A stretch of 64,000 nt of DNA from Xanthostigma xanthostigma (taxonomy: Eukaryota > Arthropoda > Insecta > Raphidioptera > Raphidiidae), in NCBI GenBank assembly GCA_963575645.1, contig OY754476.1, forward strand, positions 8,184,001 through 8,248,000, given 5' to 3'. Of the stretch, positions 1-11,105 are shown in pieces; position 1 is the first letter of the stretch; every line of letters begins with the position of its first letter. The translations under genes were made by a program, and so were the position numbers. Under the pieces are notes generated by a model that did not search any database, had not been told where the DNA came from, and was given only the letters and a program-made list of their open reading frames with translations.

Positions 1-1656
1 AAGTCGGTAAACGTATTTAGCGTTTTACGTTCAAAGTCAATACAATTGTTACATAGTCGTACAACATTGTGTGTCCCGTGTAGTTATTTTTTATTTAAAT
101 GAAAAACGCTCAACAATTAAGGCAATAAGCGTTTATAAGCATCAGATTAAACTAAACGAAATGACAACACATCTGTACGCGGAGGTCGGAATCAAACACA
201 CGAAAGTTTGTTTTAAAAGCTAATCATTACACCGAATTGTCCTCTCTTCCTGGTCGCATTTAGTAACTATGAAACGTGAAATTTTATATGTATCTAATCT
301 TCACGATTATATTTCTATAGCACCAAACAAGTTTCATCAAAGTAATCGTCTATTTTATAAGCGTTTTTCGACGTTACAAATTAATCTTAAGGAGGTTGAG
401 CCGTTTTACGAAGATAATGAAAAAAATCTGAAATAAAGTTTTTTTAATAGATTTTTTTATGACAAAATTTTCTGTAAAAAATCCAAAATCATTAGGAGAT
501 TTATAAAGTTAAAAATTAAAAAAAACTTTTACATGTACTTAGTCTTATGGAAAATATGTCAACCTAGCATGCAAACGGTACATTTTAATTTTTTGCAAAT
601 AACCAAATAATGTCAGTAGTTCAGAAAACGAACTATGTAAAGCATCGATGTCTTACGCATATTTTAATATTTTTTCCAATTTAATTAGGAGATTTTTAAT
701 CAATAAAAGAAATCATTAAACCTTAGCACTTTTCGATTATGGACTTTTATTTTTGACAGTTTTAACAATTTTAATTGAATTTTCAACTTTTTAATGATTT
801 AATTTTAATTTTTATTACTTCTAATTTCTTTTTTTTATTATTTACTGTAAAAAATATGTAAAATACAGATATTTACATAAATTTATTTTTTTTAACCTAA
901 CTTTGTACAAAAAATTTAAAAGTTAGAAATAATAAATTAATATTAAAAAAAAATATTTATTTATGCTTTTATGGCAATAATATTATTGGTATCATCGACT
1001 TATAACCTTTTATAAAAATTTATTATGGAAAAGTTCCCATTTAGAATTCGACTTACTTTTGAATGGGACTGTAACGGATCAACCTCCTTAACAAAATGTT
1101 TCGAGGAAGTTCCGTCTGATGTTGCTATGGAACCCTCTGTGTACCTATAAACTGAGTAGATATTTGGTCAATTTTTTTAATTAACAAAATAAATATTATT
1201 CTACCGTAATATTATTCACATCATGAAAACAGATTTGATCAGTTGAATGTATCTGTTACAAAAGTTCTAATTATACATATTAAATATACATATATACGCT
1301 TATAAAATTTCAATACTAATGAGACTTGTCATTAAAATGTGTATAATTTGATCGTTATCAATCGTTCAATTTAGGCGTGACACTTATAATTGAACTAACA
1401 CTGTCTCGCACCGTCTGACTGTCAATTGTTACAAGTTGTCAAAACAGCTGAAGCCGCCATATGAATAGACTGATCTGTTAAATGTATATTAATATTAAAC
1501 ATTCGTGTTTAATTGAATTAAAAATGCACTTGCGACTCTATGGTACTTTTGCTTTTATATTTAAGAAAAAATTGACTGTTATTATTTAAAACTTCAATGC
1601 AATTTTGAAGGTTATTCTGTAGTAGTTGTAACTAGGGATGCAAGATGATTTTGATA
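1..1656. other. AT-rich sequence without recognised feature
   Basis: Very AT-rich, with long T and A runs and stop codons in all frames. I see no coding exon, RNA gene or element boundary here. Confidence 0.5.
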
Positions 1657-1662
1657 TCTATA

Positions 1663-2081
1663 CACCTATCCCCCGATTTACACTGTAGATACGTTCCTGA
1701 AAAAAACGTGTAAATCGAAAAGCTTGCAGAAAATGCATAATTTTGCTATTTAACAGTTGTGATTTTTTTCAATATTTTTAGGTGTACACAGAAATAAAAA
1801 TAAAATGCATTGACAGGTTCTGAAACTGTGAAACTTTCACTCAAATACAATTTTCCGTAGATAAAACTTTAATTTTATGCGAAGAAATACAGACATAGTG
1901 TGCGTGTGCAGCAAGTCAGCACATAAGCTCGGGATTCCCCGTGAGATGTGTACACAGCGCACGTGTTCAATCACAGTAGCATTTAGTAGAGTGCGATAAA
2001 AACAAAAATAAAACTTATTTGGAAAACCGTGTAAAAGCGAAAACGTGTAAAACAAGTGCCGTGTAAATCGGGGGATGGGTG
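1663..2081. mobile_element. TA-flanked miniature inverted-repeat element (mariner/pogo-type)
   Basis: The ends are near-complementary (CACCTATCCCCCGATTTACA at the left; reverse complement of the right end CACCCATCCCCCGATTTACA). They are bounded by TA at 1661-1662 and 2082-2083. Removing the element and one TA restores the 5' sequence of the surrounding Helitron, so the insertion boundaries are well supported. No transposase is encoded. The TA duplication suggests a Tc1/mariner/pogo enzyme. Confidence 0.75.
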
Positions 2082-2361
2082 TACTAATATTATATAAAGC
2101 TGAAGAGTTTGTTTGGTTGAACGTGCTAATCTCAGAAACTACTATTTTTTTTTATATATTGATTTTTGGCTTCTACGATATTGTAATTAGCCACGTCTGA
2201 AAAACTGCTGGTTCGAATTAAATAAAAAATTTTTTTGTTGGATAGCTCATTTATCGAGGAAGGCTATAGGCTATAATATAATATTACGCTACGACCAATT
2301 GGAGCGGAACATCAATGAAAAATGTTGCAAGATGTATCTCAAAATTAATTCGTCCGACAAA

Positions 2362-2715
2362 TATTATCAGGTGAAATATTGCAATATTAGCGCGTGAAGT
2401 TTAAAAGCCTGGATAGCTCAGTCAGTATAGCGTAAGACTCTTAATGCCAGGGTCTAGGGTTCAAGCCCCACGTCGGCGAATATATATATATATTTTTTAT
2501 TTTCTACATTGCTTTCTTCTAAGGCTTACATTTCATTTTTTTAAATTTTATTACAACTAATTAAAATTAAATAAATTTTATTAATAGCTCATTTGAAAAC
2601 TGTTACAACTATAGGCACCTATATAAAAATAATTTTCCTACAGTGTTTTCAATTAAATATTTATTATATTAAAAGAAATTTATTACTTAAAAAATGTATA
2701 AATACTGCTTTTTAA
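2362..2715 (+). mobile_element. Insertion inside the Helitron with a tRNA-like segment
   Basis: Compared with sister Helitrons, the phrase cgtccgac-aaaaacttttgaacgg is broken here. CGACAAA occurs on both sides (2355-2361 and 2716-2722), consistent with a 7-bp target duplication. The inserted block holds a degenerate tRNA-Lys-like sequence and an AT-rich tail. A tRNA-derived SINE is plausible, but the tRNA-like part begins about 45 bp into the block rather than at its edge. Confidence 0.55.
2407..2479 (+). pseudogene. tRNA-Lys(CTT)-like pseudogene or SINE head
   Basis: About 73 nt with an A-box-like TAGCTCAGTCAG, an anticodon loop CTCTTAA (anticodon CTT, lysine) and a B-box-like GGTTCAAGCCC. 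The acceptor, anticodon and T stems each contain several mismatches, so a functional tRNA is unlikely. Internal RNA polymerase III promoter elements may persist. Confidence 0.65.
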
Positions 2716-2863
2716 CGACAAAAACTTTTGAACGGTAACGTCGATCATTATGAAGTTTGGACACAACATTCATCTCGGTAAACTAAGATAAATGTGCGTA
2801 CTCATGTCGCTTCCTTCCCCCTTCGTTTTTTTGCACCCGGGTGAAACCGGGCGGGACCGCTAG

Positions 2864-3360
2864 TCGATAAATATATCGATATTTATATCACCACTAGAGA
2901 CCGATATCGATAATCATACTCTATAACCGTTGCATGATTTATTGCTCATTTAGTCCACAGCTCACGCTGCGATCGATTCAGTTATCTCCATTCTACACCC
3001 TGCACCCGGTTAATATTGATTTCTCAACATTATTAACTGTGTGTGATTTTTTCGAGCGAGCAATATTGGTAAGGAACTGAATATCGTTGTTCTGAACATT
3101 TCAAAACGAGACAACATAATCCTCCCTATCTCGGTCTGAAGTGTTGATCATACTTCGTGACTGAAATTGGGGTGCATATTGAGTAGAGTTAAGAATGTTT
3201 TTGACATAAAAATTAGTCAAGTTAAATATGATTCATTTTTCATAGCGTCAGTATAAATTGATTGTATGCTAAAATAAAATATACAGGAACAATCAAAATT
3301 AAAAATACCATTAGCTGCTTTCCTAGTGAACAAAAGTGTTATTTTTCCAATTAGTTTTAA
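2864..3360. other. Unannotated AT-rich spacer
   Basis: About 500 bp between two mobile elements. No open frame or repeat boundary is recognised. Confidence 0.4.
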
Positions 3361-3541
3361 GGCTGCTGCACACAAGGCTGGAAACACTGCTGGGACTTCT
3401 GCTGGCCGGCAGGCTGCCTGCGAGGCTTGAAATAACGTCCCTGCGGGCTCGCCTGCTAGCTCACAAAATGGATTTTAAAATTAGAACAGGAGCTATTTTT
3501 TTTGCTAGGTTCTCTGCTTGCTTCCAATCAGGAAGCAGTAA
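3361..3541 (+). mobile_element. Truncated TAA-flanked miniature element (GCTGCACACGAG family)
   Basis: Starts after TAA with GGCTGCTGCACACAAGGCTG and continues with the same body as the fuller copies at 21006, 55252 and 56115 (ctggccggcaggctg, ctagctcacaa). The right half is missing. The short open frame across it is a chance reading of the repeat, because the same DNA recurs elsewhere. Confidence 0.7.
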
Positions 3542-3997
3542 TTAGTTGTCAAAAAAACTGAATCAAACATACAAGAAAAGAATGATTTCGATAATGCATT
3601 GAGCGCCATGAAACTTTTTCGTATTTGTTATTTGTTATGTTAATTTTTTTCGAGATCTAGCATATTTTTAATTATTTCGATTTTGCACCTCAATCAAGGC
3701 CGTGCCAATCTGTAGCGCGCCATAGGTTCGCCATCCCTGGTCTATGAACATCATGTAAAAGTATTAATATGTAGTACGATAATCACAATCGCACGATTAC
3801 CGTGCAAAAATACAGTTTCTTTTTTTGCATTAAGTTAGAAGCTTGATTTTCTTCTAGGGGCTGTAGACCTTAGTATTTGATATTAATTTAAACTTGATAT
3901 CTTTAGTTGTTTCTGATGGGAAAACCGGTCTTATTGGACAGACGGACAACAAAATTATCTTAGAAGGTTCAAATCTTTGATTAACGTCTGAATAGAA

Positions 3998-4169
3998 CTC
4001 TTCAAATAAATAAAATTGTCGACCAATTTTTTTTCAGACCATATATTTTTCTGAAGAAAATCCAAATCCGGATCGAAACGTCATCCTTTGTTATTTTGAT
4101 TTATATTTTTATATAATTTTTGTCAATATATGGTCTGAAAAAAAAAATTGGTCGACAATTTATTTATTA
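3998..4169 (+). mobile_element. Penelope-like fragment with hammerhead-like motif
   Basis: Short inverted repeats (aattgtcgaccaattttt... and its complement near 4140-4165) flank CTGAAGA, a small stem (ATCC/GGAT) and GAAACGTC at 4051-4082. The same motif occurs twice, in opposite orientation, in the copy at 6262-6811. The class assignment is inferred from motif arrangement only. Confidence 0.5.
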
Positions 4170-4533
4170 TCTTAGAAGGGTTTAGTTTTTTTTATTGTTA
4201 GATACGAATCCCTAAAAACTTAATAAAGCCGGTCCACCAGATGCAATATTTTATGTGTCCTAACTCAAAAATGCTTGTCCCGATGACATATTTTGTTTTT
4301 CAACTCTCTGTATACATAATATGTACAATGTACATACGCTATCCCATTACAGTCAGGAATGATATCATTTAGAGTAGAAACTTTAGCCAATTAGAATAAA
4401 CATGAGTTGAAAAACGAAATCAACTTCGATGTAGGTAAAAATATCTGCACTTTTAGTCTCATACGTACAGGGGCTGTGTAAAATACAGTGTATTTATTTG
4501 ATAACAAATTATCATTCTTTAATATATTCACCA

Positions 4534-4884
4534 CTAGCGGTCCCGCCCGGTTTCACCCGGGTGCAAAAGAACGAATGGGGGGGGGGGGAGATATGAGTAC
4601 GCACGTTCATTTTCGTTTACCGAGATGAATGTTGTGTCTAAATTTCATGATGATCGGAGTTACCGTTCAAAAGTTTTTGTCGGACGGACAAATTTTTAGT
4701 TATATTTTGCAACATTTTTCATTGATGCTCCGCTCCTATTGGTCGTAGCGTGATATTACATAGCCTGTAACCGTCCTCGATAAATGGGCTATCCAAAAAA
4801 AAAAAATGTTTTTCAATTCGAACCAATAGTTCCTGAGATCAGTGCGTTCAACCAAACAAACTTTTCAGCTTTTTATCCTATAGA
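4534..4884 (-). mobile_element. Non-autonomous Helitron
   Basis: Read on the minus strand it runs from TC to a GC-rich hairpin and CTAG, set between host A (4533 on plus) and T (4885). It is a close relative of the copies at 8659, 23688 and 52776, with a G run expansion near 4576. No coding capacity. Confidence 0.8.
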
Positions 4885-5026
4885 TTACCTAAAATGTTCA
4901 TTTTTAGAGCTCCCCACCCCCATTTGAAACTTTGATAGGGAGTATAATATTAGATATCATGTCCATCGAGATAATCATTAATAAAAATCGTAGGATTGTG
5001 GACAAAAAATTATTTATTTAGTGTAC

Positions 5027-5058
5027 GACGTTTCGTCTATAGATTTAGACTTCTTCAA
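5027..5058 (-). mobile_element. Penelope-like motif, second family
   Basis: The minus strand reads CTTGAAGAAG, a stem GTCTA/TAGAC, then GAAACGTC. The layout matches the motif at 4051 and 6262-6811, but the flanking sequence differs. It lies close to the GIY-YIG-like coding remnant at 5428-5594, supporting a Penelope-type source. Confidence 0.4.
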
Positions 5059-5166
5059 GTACAAATGTGAAAATTTAAAACAATAATTATGAAAATAAAC
5101 ATTAATTACTAACCATAGCAATTAACAAAAGTTAAGGTACATAAGACAAAAACATGGCAACAAGTT

Positions 5167-5378
5167 TATGTATATGTCACCGTAAAATTGTAAATATCGT
5201 TAGGTTGTAATCTGTCTCGCGAGATTGTGAACTGTCGAAAGATTGTGAACCTCAACGTACTGCTTACAATTTAATGTATTATTATTACGTTGAGGTTCAC
5301 AATCTTTCGACAGTTCACAATCTCGCGAGACAGATTACAACCTAACGGTATTTACAATTTTACGGTGACATATACATA
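5167..5378. mobile_element. Palindromic fold-back miniature element
   Basis: Two near-perfect arms of about 93 bp (5167-5260 and 5286-5378) flank a 25-bp loop. Outer ends are tatgtatatgtcaccg and its complement; the arms include gttgtaatctgtctcgcgag. No protein is encoded. Confidence 0.75.
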
Positions 5379-5427
5379 GTTATACTGACTACTTAAATTT
5401 TGAGTATCTGTTCTGTAATTAATAGAA

Positions 5428-5594
5428 TTATGTTTTTTCTAATAAAACACATTTCACTGCGATATCGCGTTTCTTCCAATTTGACTCTTTATCTAATATT
5501 TTAACTTCATCAAATAGAAATTTATGTCCAGTGTGGAAATGATGAGATGACAACGCGGTCATCTCATCATTTCGACACTGGACATAAATTTCTA
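5428..5594 (-). pseudogene. Remnant resembling the GIY-YIG end of a Penelope-like element
   Basis: The minus strand encodes a short peptide with SSHHFHTGHKFLFDEVKILD followed by KESNWKKRDI. This resembles the C-terminal part of Penelope-like endonuclease regions (pattern H..tGH.fdf..VkiLD.E.n..KR). The open frame is only 62 codons and lacks the catalytic core. The upstream part folds into a hairpin (about 5514-5594) whose arms carry the same tccagtgt.gaaatgatgaga sequence. It is dead coding debris; the family call comes from pattern memory. Confidence 0.45.
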
Positions 5595-6068
5595 AACAAG
5601 CAAAAGGTTTTGCCAAAAACTTTATTAATTTTCACTTCAGTCTTTTACTAAATCGCTTTACGTATATAATGAGAAATGCATGAAACAGAAAAAAATTACT
5701 GACTTTTTCGTTTAAATTTAATAAATATAATATAATTGAATCTAATTGAATAAATAAATATCTAGTTGCAAAATTTATTAGAACAATTGAACCTCGTTAA
5801 GTTAAAAACTGAACTTCTAAAACCTCTCTAACTTCGAGTCTCGATAAATTAAAAACTCGATAAATTAAATTTTTCAACGTTTCCCTTGAACTTTAACTTG
5901 TCGAGGTTCTGCTGTACAATAAAAACTCAATTACATTATTACATTTTAAGTAATACACAATTTTTCTATAAATCTCTATGTGTAAGTTCAGTGGGGCACG
6001 TCTTTTACTTTGGTAATTTTATTTTCTTTGAGTATATTTTGCTGGTGTCTCTGTTTAATTTGAAAGTA

Positions 6069-6095
6069 TCTGGGTGACCGAGCTTTGCTCGGAAA
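6069..6095 (+). other. GC-rich hairpin, probable repeat end
   Basis: Ctgggtgaccgagctttgctcgg contains the stem CCGAGC/GCTCGG in an AT-rich surrounding. It resembles a transposon 3' hairpin, but no complete element boundary is visible. Confidence 0.3.
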
Positions 6096-6261
6096 GTTAA
6101 ATAAAATACTGATATGCTGTGGTAAGCTTTTATCGGACTTGTGTCGGCGCGGGGATCAAGGATAGTACACTATCAATTAGTATCAACACGGTATAAGGCA
6201 GCATTAATTATATTCATATTATTAATCCTTTAAATCTTTGATTAACGTCTGAATAGAACTC

Positions 6262-6811
6262 TTCAAGTAAATAAAATTGTCGACCAATTTTTCTCAGACC
6301 AAACGATATATTGACAAAAAATGATAAAATTACAAATCAATATAACACAAGATGACGTTTCGATCCGGATTTGGATCTTCTTCAGAAATATCTAAAAAAT
6401 ATAAAAAATAATTAATATTAAGTTATTTATTAACTAATCGATTGTATGCAAAATTGAAAGTTTGAAAGATTCAAAAATAATGAAAAATTAATAACAAACA
6501 AAATTTATAAACAGTAGTCATAGATATCAAAGTACCCATAAAGAAAAAATTATTTGAAAAAACAAAAAATTATTTCAAAATAATATCATAAATATTACTT
6601 AAATTTTCCGTATCTATAATTGAGCATACAATCGATTAGTTAATAAATAACTTAATATTAATTATTTTTTATATTTTTTAGATATTTCTGAAGAAGATCC
6701 AAATCCGGATCGAAACGTCATCTTGTGTTATATTGATTTGTAATTTTATCATTTTTTGTCAATATATCGTTTGGTCTGAGAAAAATTGGTCGACAATTTT
6801 ATTTACTTGAA
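6262..6811. mobile_element. Penelope-like inverted-repeat element with two opposed motifs
   Basis: Arms at about 6262-6449 and 6623-6811 are nearly perfect reverse complements. They start with tcaagtaaataaaattgtcg and each contains the CTGAAGA...GGATCGAAACGTC motif. The centre is unique AT-rich sequence. Related single-copy pieces are at 3998 and 17493. Head-to-head arrangement of terminal repeats is known for Penelope-like elements, but no reverse transcriptase remains. Confidence 0.55.
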
Positions 6812-7984
6812 TTAATCCTTTAACTTTTTGGTAATATAATTAATTCTCCTATCTTCTACGTATAACAATTATAATTCGAATCTATGATATTGCATCTTTC
6901 GCTTCAAATTTAGGTTAAACATTTATTTATTAAAATTACTCACGTATAATAATAATTGTTTTTAATTTTCTTTCAAATACGTATTTATTTTAAGTCTCAC
7001 TTGGATAGTAATTAAAGATTAACTGTCATAATATTTTGAAAACAATTGTTTCATTGTTTGTATAAAATTCCAAAACCTACTTACAATATTTAAGTATTTT
7101 CATACGTCAAAAAATTGATTTTTATAATGATGAAATTTGTAAAAAAACGATTTTTTCGAGAGATGAGACCTAGCTAAAACGATTTTTTGCCCCCCAAAAT
7201 CCCTTTTCAGTAAATTTCATCCAAATCGTTAGGGCCGTTTTTGAGAAAATATTTAGGGACATAGGTAGATACAAGATTAGTTCGTTTAATAATATAGGGG
7301 ATATAGTACCAATACATTTTTTTGCACGCTGGACATTCTGTCTACGTCTCTGGAGTTGCCCCAGAAGATTATACCATATCGCATTCTTGATTACAAATAG
7401 GTATTGTATGCATTCAAGCAGGTTTCATATGTCCACTCACCACTGTTTGGGTATGTATTCTGAGTGCATAATAATATAAGTTTATTTTGTTACAGGTTTC
7501 TTCGATGTGCCTTTTCCAATTATTAAGATGTGGATCTAATGTTACTCAAAGAAATTTTGTGCAGTTATCTGAGGTAAGTTTATTCATATTTCCAATTGAT
7601 CGTCAATTTGTCCTCTTGTAAAATGAATTAGGTTCTGTTTACATTTAGTTTCATTTTATAAACTTGAAACCATTGTTCTAGTTTACTTAAAAAGTTTATT
7701 AGTTCACTCTACAAAGAGGCTCTATAGAAAGCTCTTTCAAATCTAGTGACTTTGTTTTTTTACTACATTTGGAAGTTCAGTTGAGTAGGGTCATTTCAAA
7801 TTTATGGTATAAGATATTTAATACAATTGTTTAATTCAATAAAATTAATATTGGCGTCCATTATTTTTTTAAGTGCCTGTCCTTTTAGAAGAGCGACGTT
7901 AGCAAATGGCCATGTTCATTATAAAAAAATTCTAGCCCTGGCAAATAACCTGTCAAAGTAAAGGCCATTCTGTAAAAAAAAATC
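6812..7984. other. Unannotated AT-rich region with repeat traces
   Basis: Around 7200-7300 the phrases taaatttcatccaaatcgtt and ggacataggtagata look like the interior of a dispersed repeat. No boundary or exon was found. Confidence 0.35.
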
Positions 7985-8565
7985 GATCAAGTGCGAGTCG
8001 AATTAAGACTTAAAATTTCGTTTAGATTTTCCTGTGAAGTATGAGTGACGCTCTATATTCCCTATTTTTTCAAAATTTTAGGCTCAGTAGTTTTCGGAGA
8101 TAAAGGGGGAAGGGGAATACTCGATTTCCGTATAAATTCCGTTAATATATTTTAAACTATACATTTTAATAAAAAAAAAAATAAAGAATAGTTACTTCTT
8201 ACCACAACAGTTTTATTGGCGGATGTACATTTCGGGAGCTATGTTCTCATCTTCAGCAAACAATAAACTGAAGTTTGCTGAAGATGAGAGCATAGCTCCC
8301 GAAATGTACGTCCAATAATAAAACTGTTGCGGTAAGAAGTCACTATTCTTTGTTTTTGTTTCAACCACAGTGCTCTTAATATTTGTATATACATTTTAGT
8401 TATAAAAAATATGGACTTGTATTTCTCATAACGAGCCCTTTTAAGTCTGGTTTGTCCCCCAAAATCGAAATTCGTTTGTTTACGCCATAAGCTGTGAAGA
8501 CGAACAGACACGACAGTGATTCTAAAAGAGTTCCGTTTTTTCATCGGATGTACGGAACCCTAAAA
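7985..8565. mobile_element. Dispersed repeat with aagtgcgagt / cggaaccctaaaa ends
   Basis: The left end has caagtgcgagtcg and the right end tgtacggaaccctaaaaa. These phrases recur at 17660-17690, 50390-50445 and 51556-51985 and are ones I associate with moth and butterfly genomes. The copy is interrupted by the hairpin at 8184-8351. The class of element is unknown to me. Confidence 0.45.
8184..8351. mobile_element. Palindromic element with hammerhead-like motif in both arms
   Basis: Arms of about 78 bp (8184-8262 and 8274-8351) surround an 11-bp loop. Each arm reads, outward from the loop, CTGAAGATGAGA, then atagctcc, then CGAAATGTAC followed by AT or GT and C. The sequence after GAAA is self-complementary (AUGUACAU in one arm, AUGUACGU with one wobble in the other). 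Confidence 0.6.
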
Positions 8566-8658
8566 AATTTAACATATTGAAATTTCACAGTAAATTAATA
8601 GTTTTTACGCAAACGACCCTGACGTATAAATAAATATTAATTTGACGTTTATTATGTA

Positions 8659-9001
8659 CTAGCAATCCCGTCCGGTTTCACCCGCTTGTAAAAGAACGAA
8701 TGAGGGGGATGGACCTGAGTACGCACGTTCATCTTCGTTTACCGAGATGAATGTTGTGCCCAAATTTCATGATGATCGGAATTACCGTTCAAAAGTTTTT
8801 GTCGAACGGACAAATTTTGAGTTATATTTTGCATCATTTTTCATTGATGCTGCGCTCCTATTGGTCGTAGCGTGATATAGCCTTCCTCGATAAATGGGCT
8901 ATCCAACAAAAAAAAAATTCAATTCGAACCAGTAGTTCCTGATATTAGCGCGTTCAACCAAACAAACAAACAAACTCTTCAGCTTTATATATTAGTATAG
9001 A
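8659..9001 (-). mobile_element. Non-autonomous Helitron
   Basis: Minus strand: TCTATACTAATATATAAAGC at the 5' end, hairpin-forming 3' end with a mutated GC stem, then CTAG. It is flanked by A (8658) and T (9002). No genes inside. Confidence 0.8.
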
Positions 9002-9397
9002 TAACCGAAAAGCTTCAGATGAATAACCGAGTTATAAGTATCCTGCCCGTCACGTCGCTCTGCCAGCCAATGTGAAAATGTATTCATTGTACTAAGATGG
9101 GAGTAGAATCGCATATTATGTGTTCCTTCCCTCAACATACATATTTCTGGTTATAACATTCTTCTCATCGTCTTCATACGATTGTTACTGATTGTTATCT
9201 CTTGCAGGCCGAAGTCGATGCCAGCTACAGCACCATAGTTTGTAAAACTAGAGTCCTTCTATATTTATTGTAATATCATTCTGCCAATCAATACTGATAA
9301 TGAGGTCGTCCCACACTTTTTTTGATAGCTATAGAATCTATATAAGTACAAATATATATAATTTCCTACTAATGTTTCAGACAATTTTTATTAAATA

Positions 9398-9785
9398 CAG
9401 TGTAACCTCTTTATAACGAATCTCAAGGGACCGTCGTTATAAAGAGTTTTCCTTATATGGAGGGAAGAAAAAAAAAATAAATTTCACCTAATTATATTTT
9501 ATTGCAAAAGTTTGTTTACTTTGCCTGACGTTTTTTGCTATACCAATATTTGTTTTATATTTTATTAAGTATCTTATGCATGCTTGGGATGTGGTGGAAT
9601 CATCTTCATTAAACAATAAGAATTTTTCAATAAGTTTGGCGGCATCAACTGCTTGTTGAATAGTTGATGATGGTTCAGGTCCTCTTTACGTCTGTAAATA
9701 TTTACTGACACCTAAATATGAACATATTTCTTTGTAATAGGGAATGGCTGTTATAAATCGCTATAAAGAGGGTATTAATGTTTGG
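9398..9785 (+). mobile_element. Truncated pogo-like element
   Basis: Begins after TA with CAGTGTAACCTCTTTATAAC, a typical pogo/Tigger-style terminus, and ends near ctataaagagggtattaa without a matching complete right terminus. The interior has no intact transposase. Confidence 0.5.
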
Positions 9786-9896
9786 GTTTTAAGGTAAACC
9801 AACCAAATTCTTAAAATGTCTACGACCCAAAGTTTGAGTCCGTTTTTCTATGTAAAAAGGTGCGTCTTATAGTTCCAAAAATACGGTAACAATATC

Positions 9897-10226
9897 AAAC
9901 GATTATCGTCATTAAATTTTCTTAAACGGCTTATGTATAAGTAAAAATGAAAATGCCGTTGGGACTTGAACCCAAAACAACCAAGTTCTTTGATAAAGGC
10001 AGCATTCTGTGTAATGTTGTTATATAAACATTAGCTCTTGCAGTTTGTGATTTCAATGGTGCATAGTGTTCTATATATAAGAGAAATCAAATATTTACTT
10101 GTTTTGGACAGAGCGGAATAATAAAACTTAACCACCGAGAAATTGGTTGTTTCGGGTTCAAGTTTCGTTCACTGGCACATTTTTTCTTATATGTAAGCCA
10201 TCTGAAAAATTGACGATAATCGTTTT
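9897..10226. mobile_element. Fold-back miniature element
   Basis: Imperfect inverted arms (about 9897-9990 and 10139-10226) share aaacgattatcgtca, cttat.tataag and ggttcaagt.cc segments in mirror order. The tRNA-like GGGTTCAAGTCC phrase occurs on the minus strand in the left arm and the plus strand in the right, but no tRNA fold is present. Confidence 0.5.
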
Positions 10227-10429
10227 ATGTTATTCACTACTAAGTGAATTAAAAGTTGCGATAAGGAATCCAGACATTTTGATAATTATCTAATGTGATC
10301 GCCAAGTGGTCGTAATTTGAGGTTTTTATATGGATTTCTCCTCAATCGATTTTACGTGTGTTAATTCATACGCATCGTGATGAAACATATATTGTGCACT
10401 TCCCCTCATTAAAACGAAGGGAACAATCT

Positions 10430-10462
10430 ATGCTTCATCAACGAAGCCGAACCGGCCGCTAG
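10430..10462 (+). mobile_element. Helitron-like 3' end
   Basis: Ends with cgaagccgaaccggccgCTAG followed by T, the 3' signature seen in the other Helitrons. The 5' boundary could not be found. Confidence 0.4.
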
Positions 10463-10621
10463 TAATTAATATAAATTCGAACGAAAATGTATATTAAGTT
10501 CATTTATAAATACCTATATTAAAAATAGATTTAAAAGAAAAACAGTATCCACTGTGAAAATTTAAAAGATGGTAAAATTTCAATAGTGAATGGAAGTTCT
10601 CTGTTAAGCATAAACACGTAT

Positions 10622-10654
10622 ATACACACACACACGCAGGGGGAGAGAGAGAAA
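10622..10654. repeat. Short CA and GA microsatellite
   Basis: A run of acacacacacac followed by gggggagagagagaaag. Simple-sequence repeat only. Confidence 0.7.
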
Positions 10655-11105
10655 GATGTCGGGTACATCATTGAGCATAGCAGCGCTGCTGCTGCTGGTC
10701 TAGCAAGTTTGTTCGACGATGGTTGCGCTGAGCTCTTGGGCGTTTAGCAGAACCATGCTCGCCTGCTCACGTTGTGTACGCTTTATGTTGCTAATATTAT
10801 GCTCAGGTTATATTATGTAGTGTAATGTGCATATTATTACTATGAGCACTACTTCAATTTGTACACAGTAACAAATCTATCCTTATTTAATTAATTCAAA
10901 ATATAAATTGTGTAACAAATAAAGGAAAATTTTACTTCATTTTATTCCTGTAAATCCTGCTATTTCGGATTATGTTTGGACTAAAGATATTATTGTGAAA
11001 CAATATTTCTTTTTCTCATCGACCGCCCACTTGCTGAAGTGTTTATCTATTCCGTACTAAATTATAAAGAGAGAGTGTGAATTTTATTTGTGTGTATATG
11101 GAGAG

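Larger units (their letters stand above)
1657..2863 (+). mobile_element. Non-autonomous Helitron carrying two later insertions
   Basis: The 5' end is TCTATA, preceded by A. The 3' end has the hairpin CACCCGGGTGAAACCGGG followed by CGGGACCGCTAG, then a host T. That is the Helitron signature (5' TC, 3' hairpin, CTAG, insertion between A and T). The body is split twice: a TA-flanked element sits between TCTATA and CTAATAT at the 5' end, and a second block carrying a tRNA-like sequence interrupts the middle. With those removed it matches the copies at 4534, 8659, 23688, 51086 and 52776. It has no coding capacity and would depend on a Rep/helicase supplied elsewhere. Confidence 0.8.

Noticed and set aside
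8239..8544. 101-codon minus-strand open frame
   Set aside because: It runs across the palindromic element at 8184-8351 and a dispersed repeat, so it is a repeat shadow.
9949..10182. GGGTTCAAGTCC phrases suggesting tRNA genes
   Set aside because: They lie in the arms of a fold-back element and no cloverleaf can be drawn.
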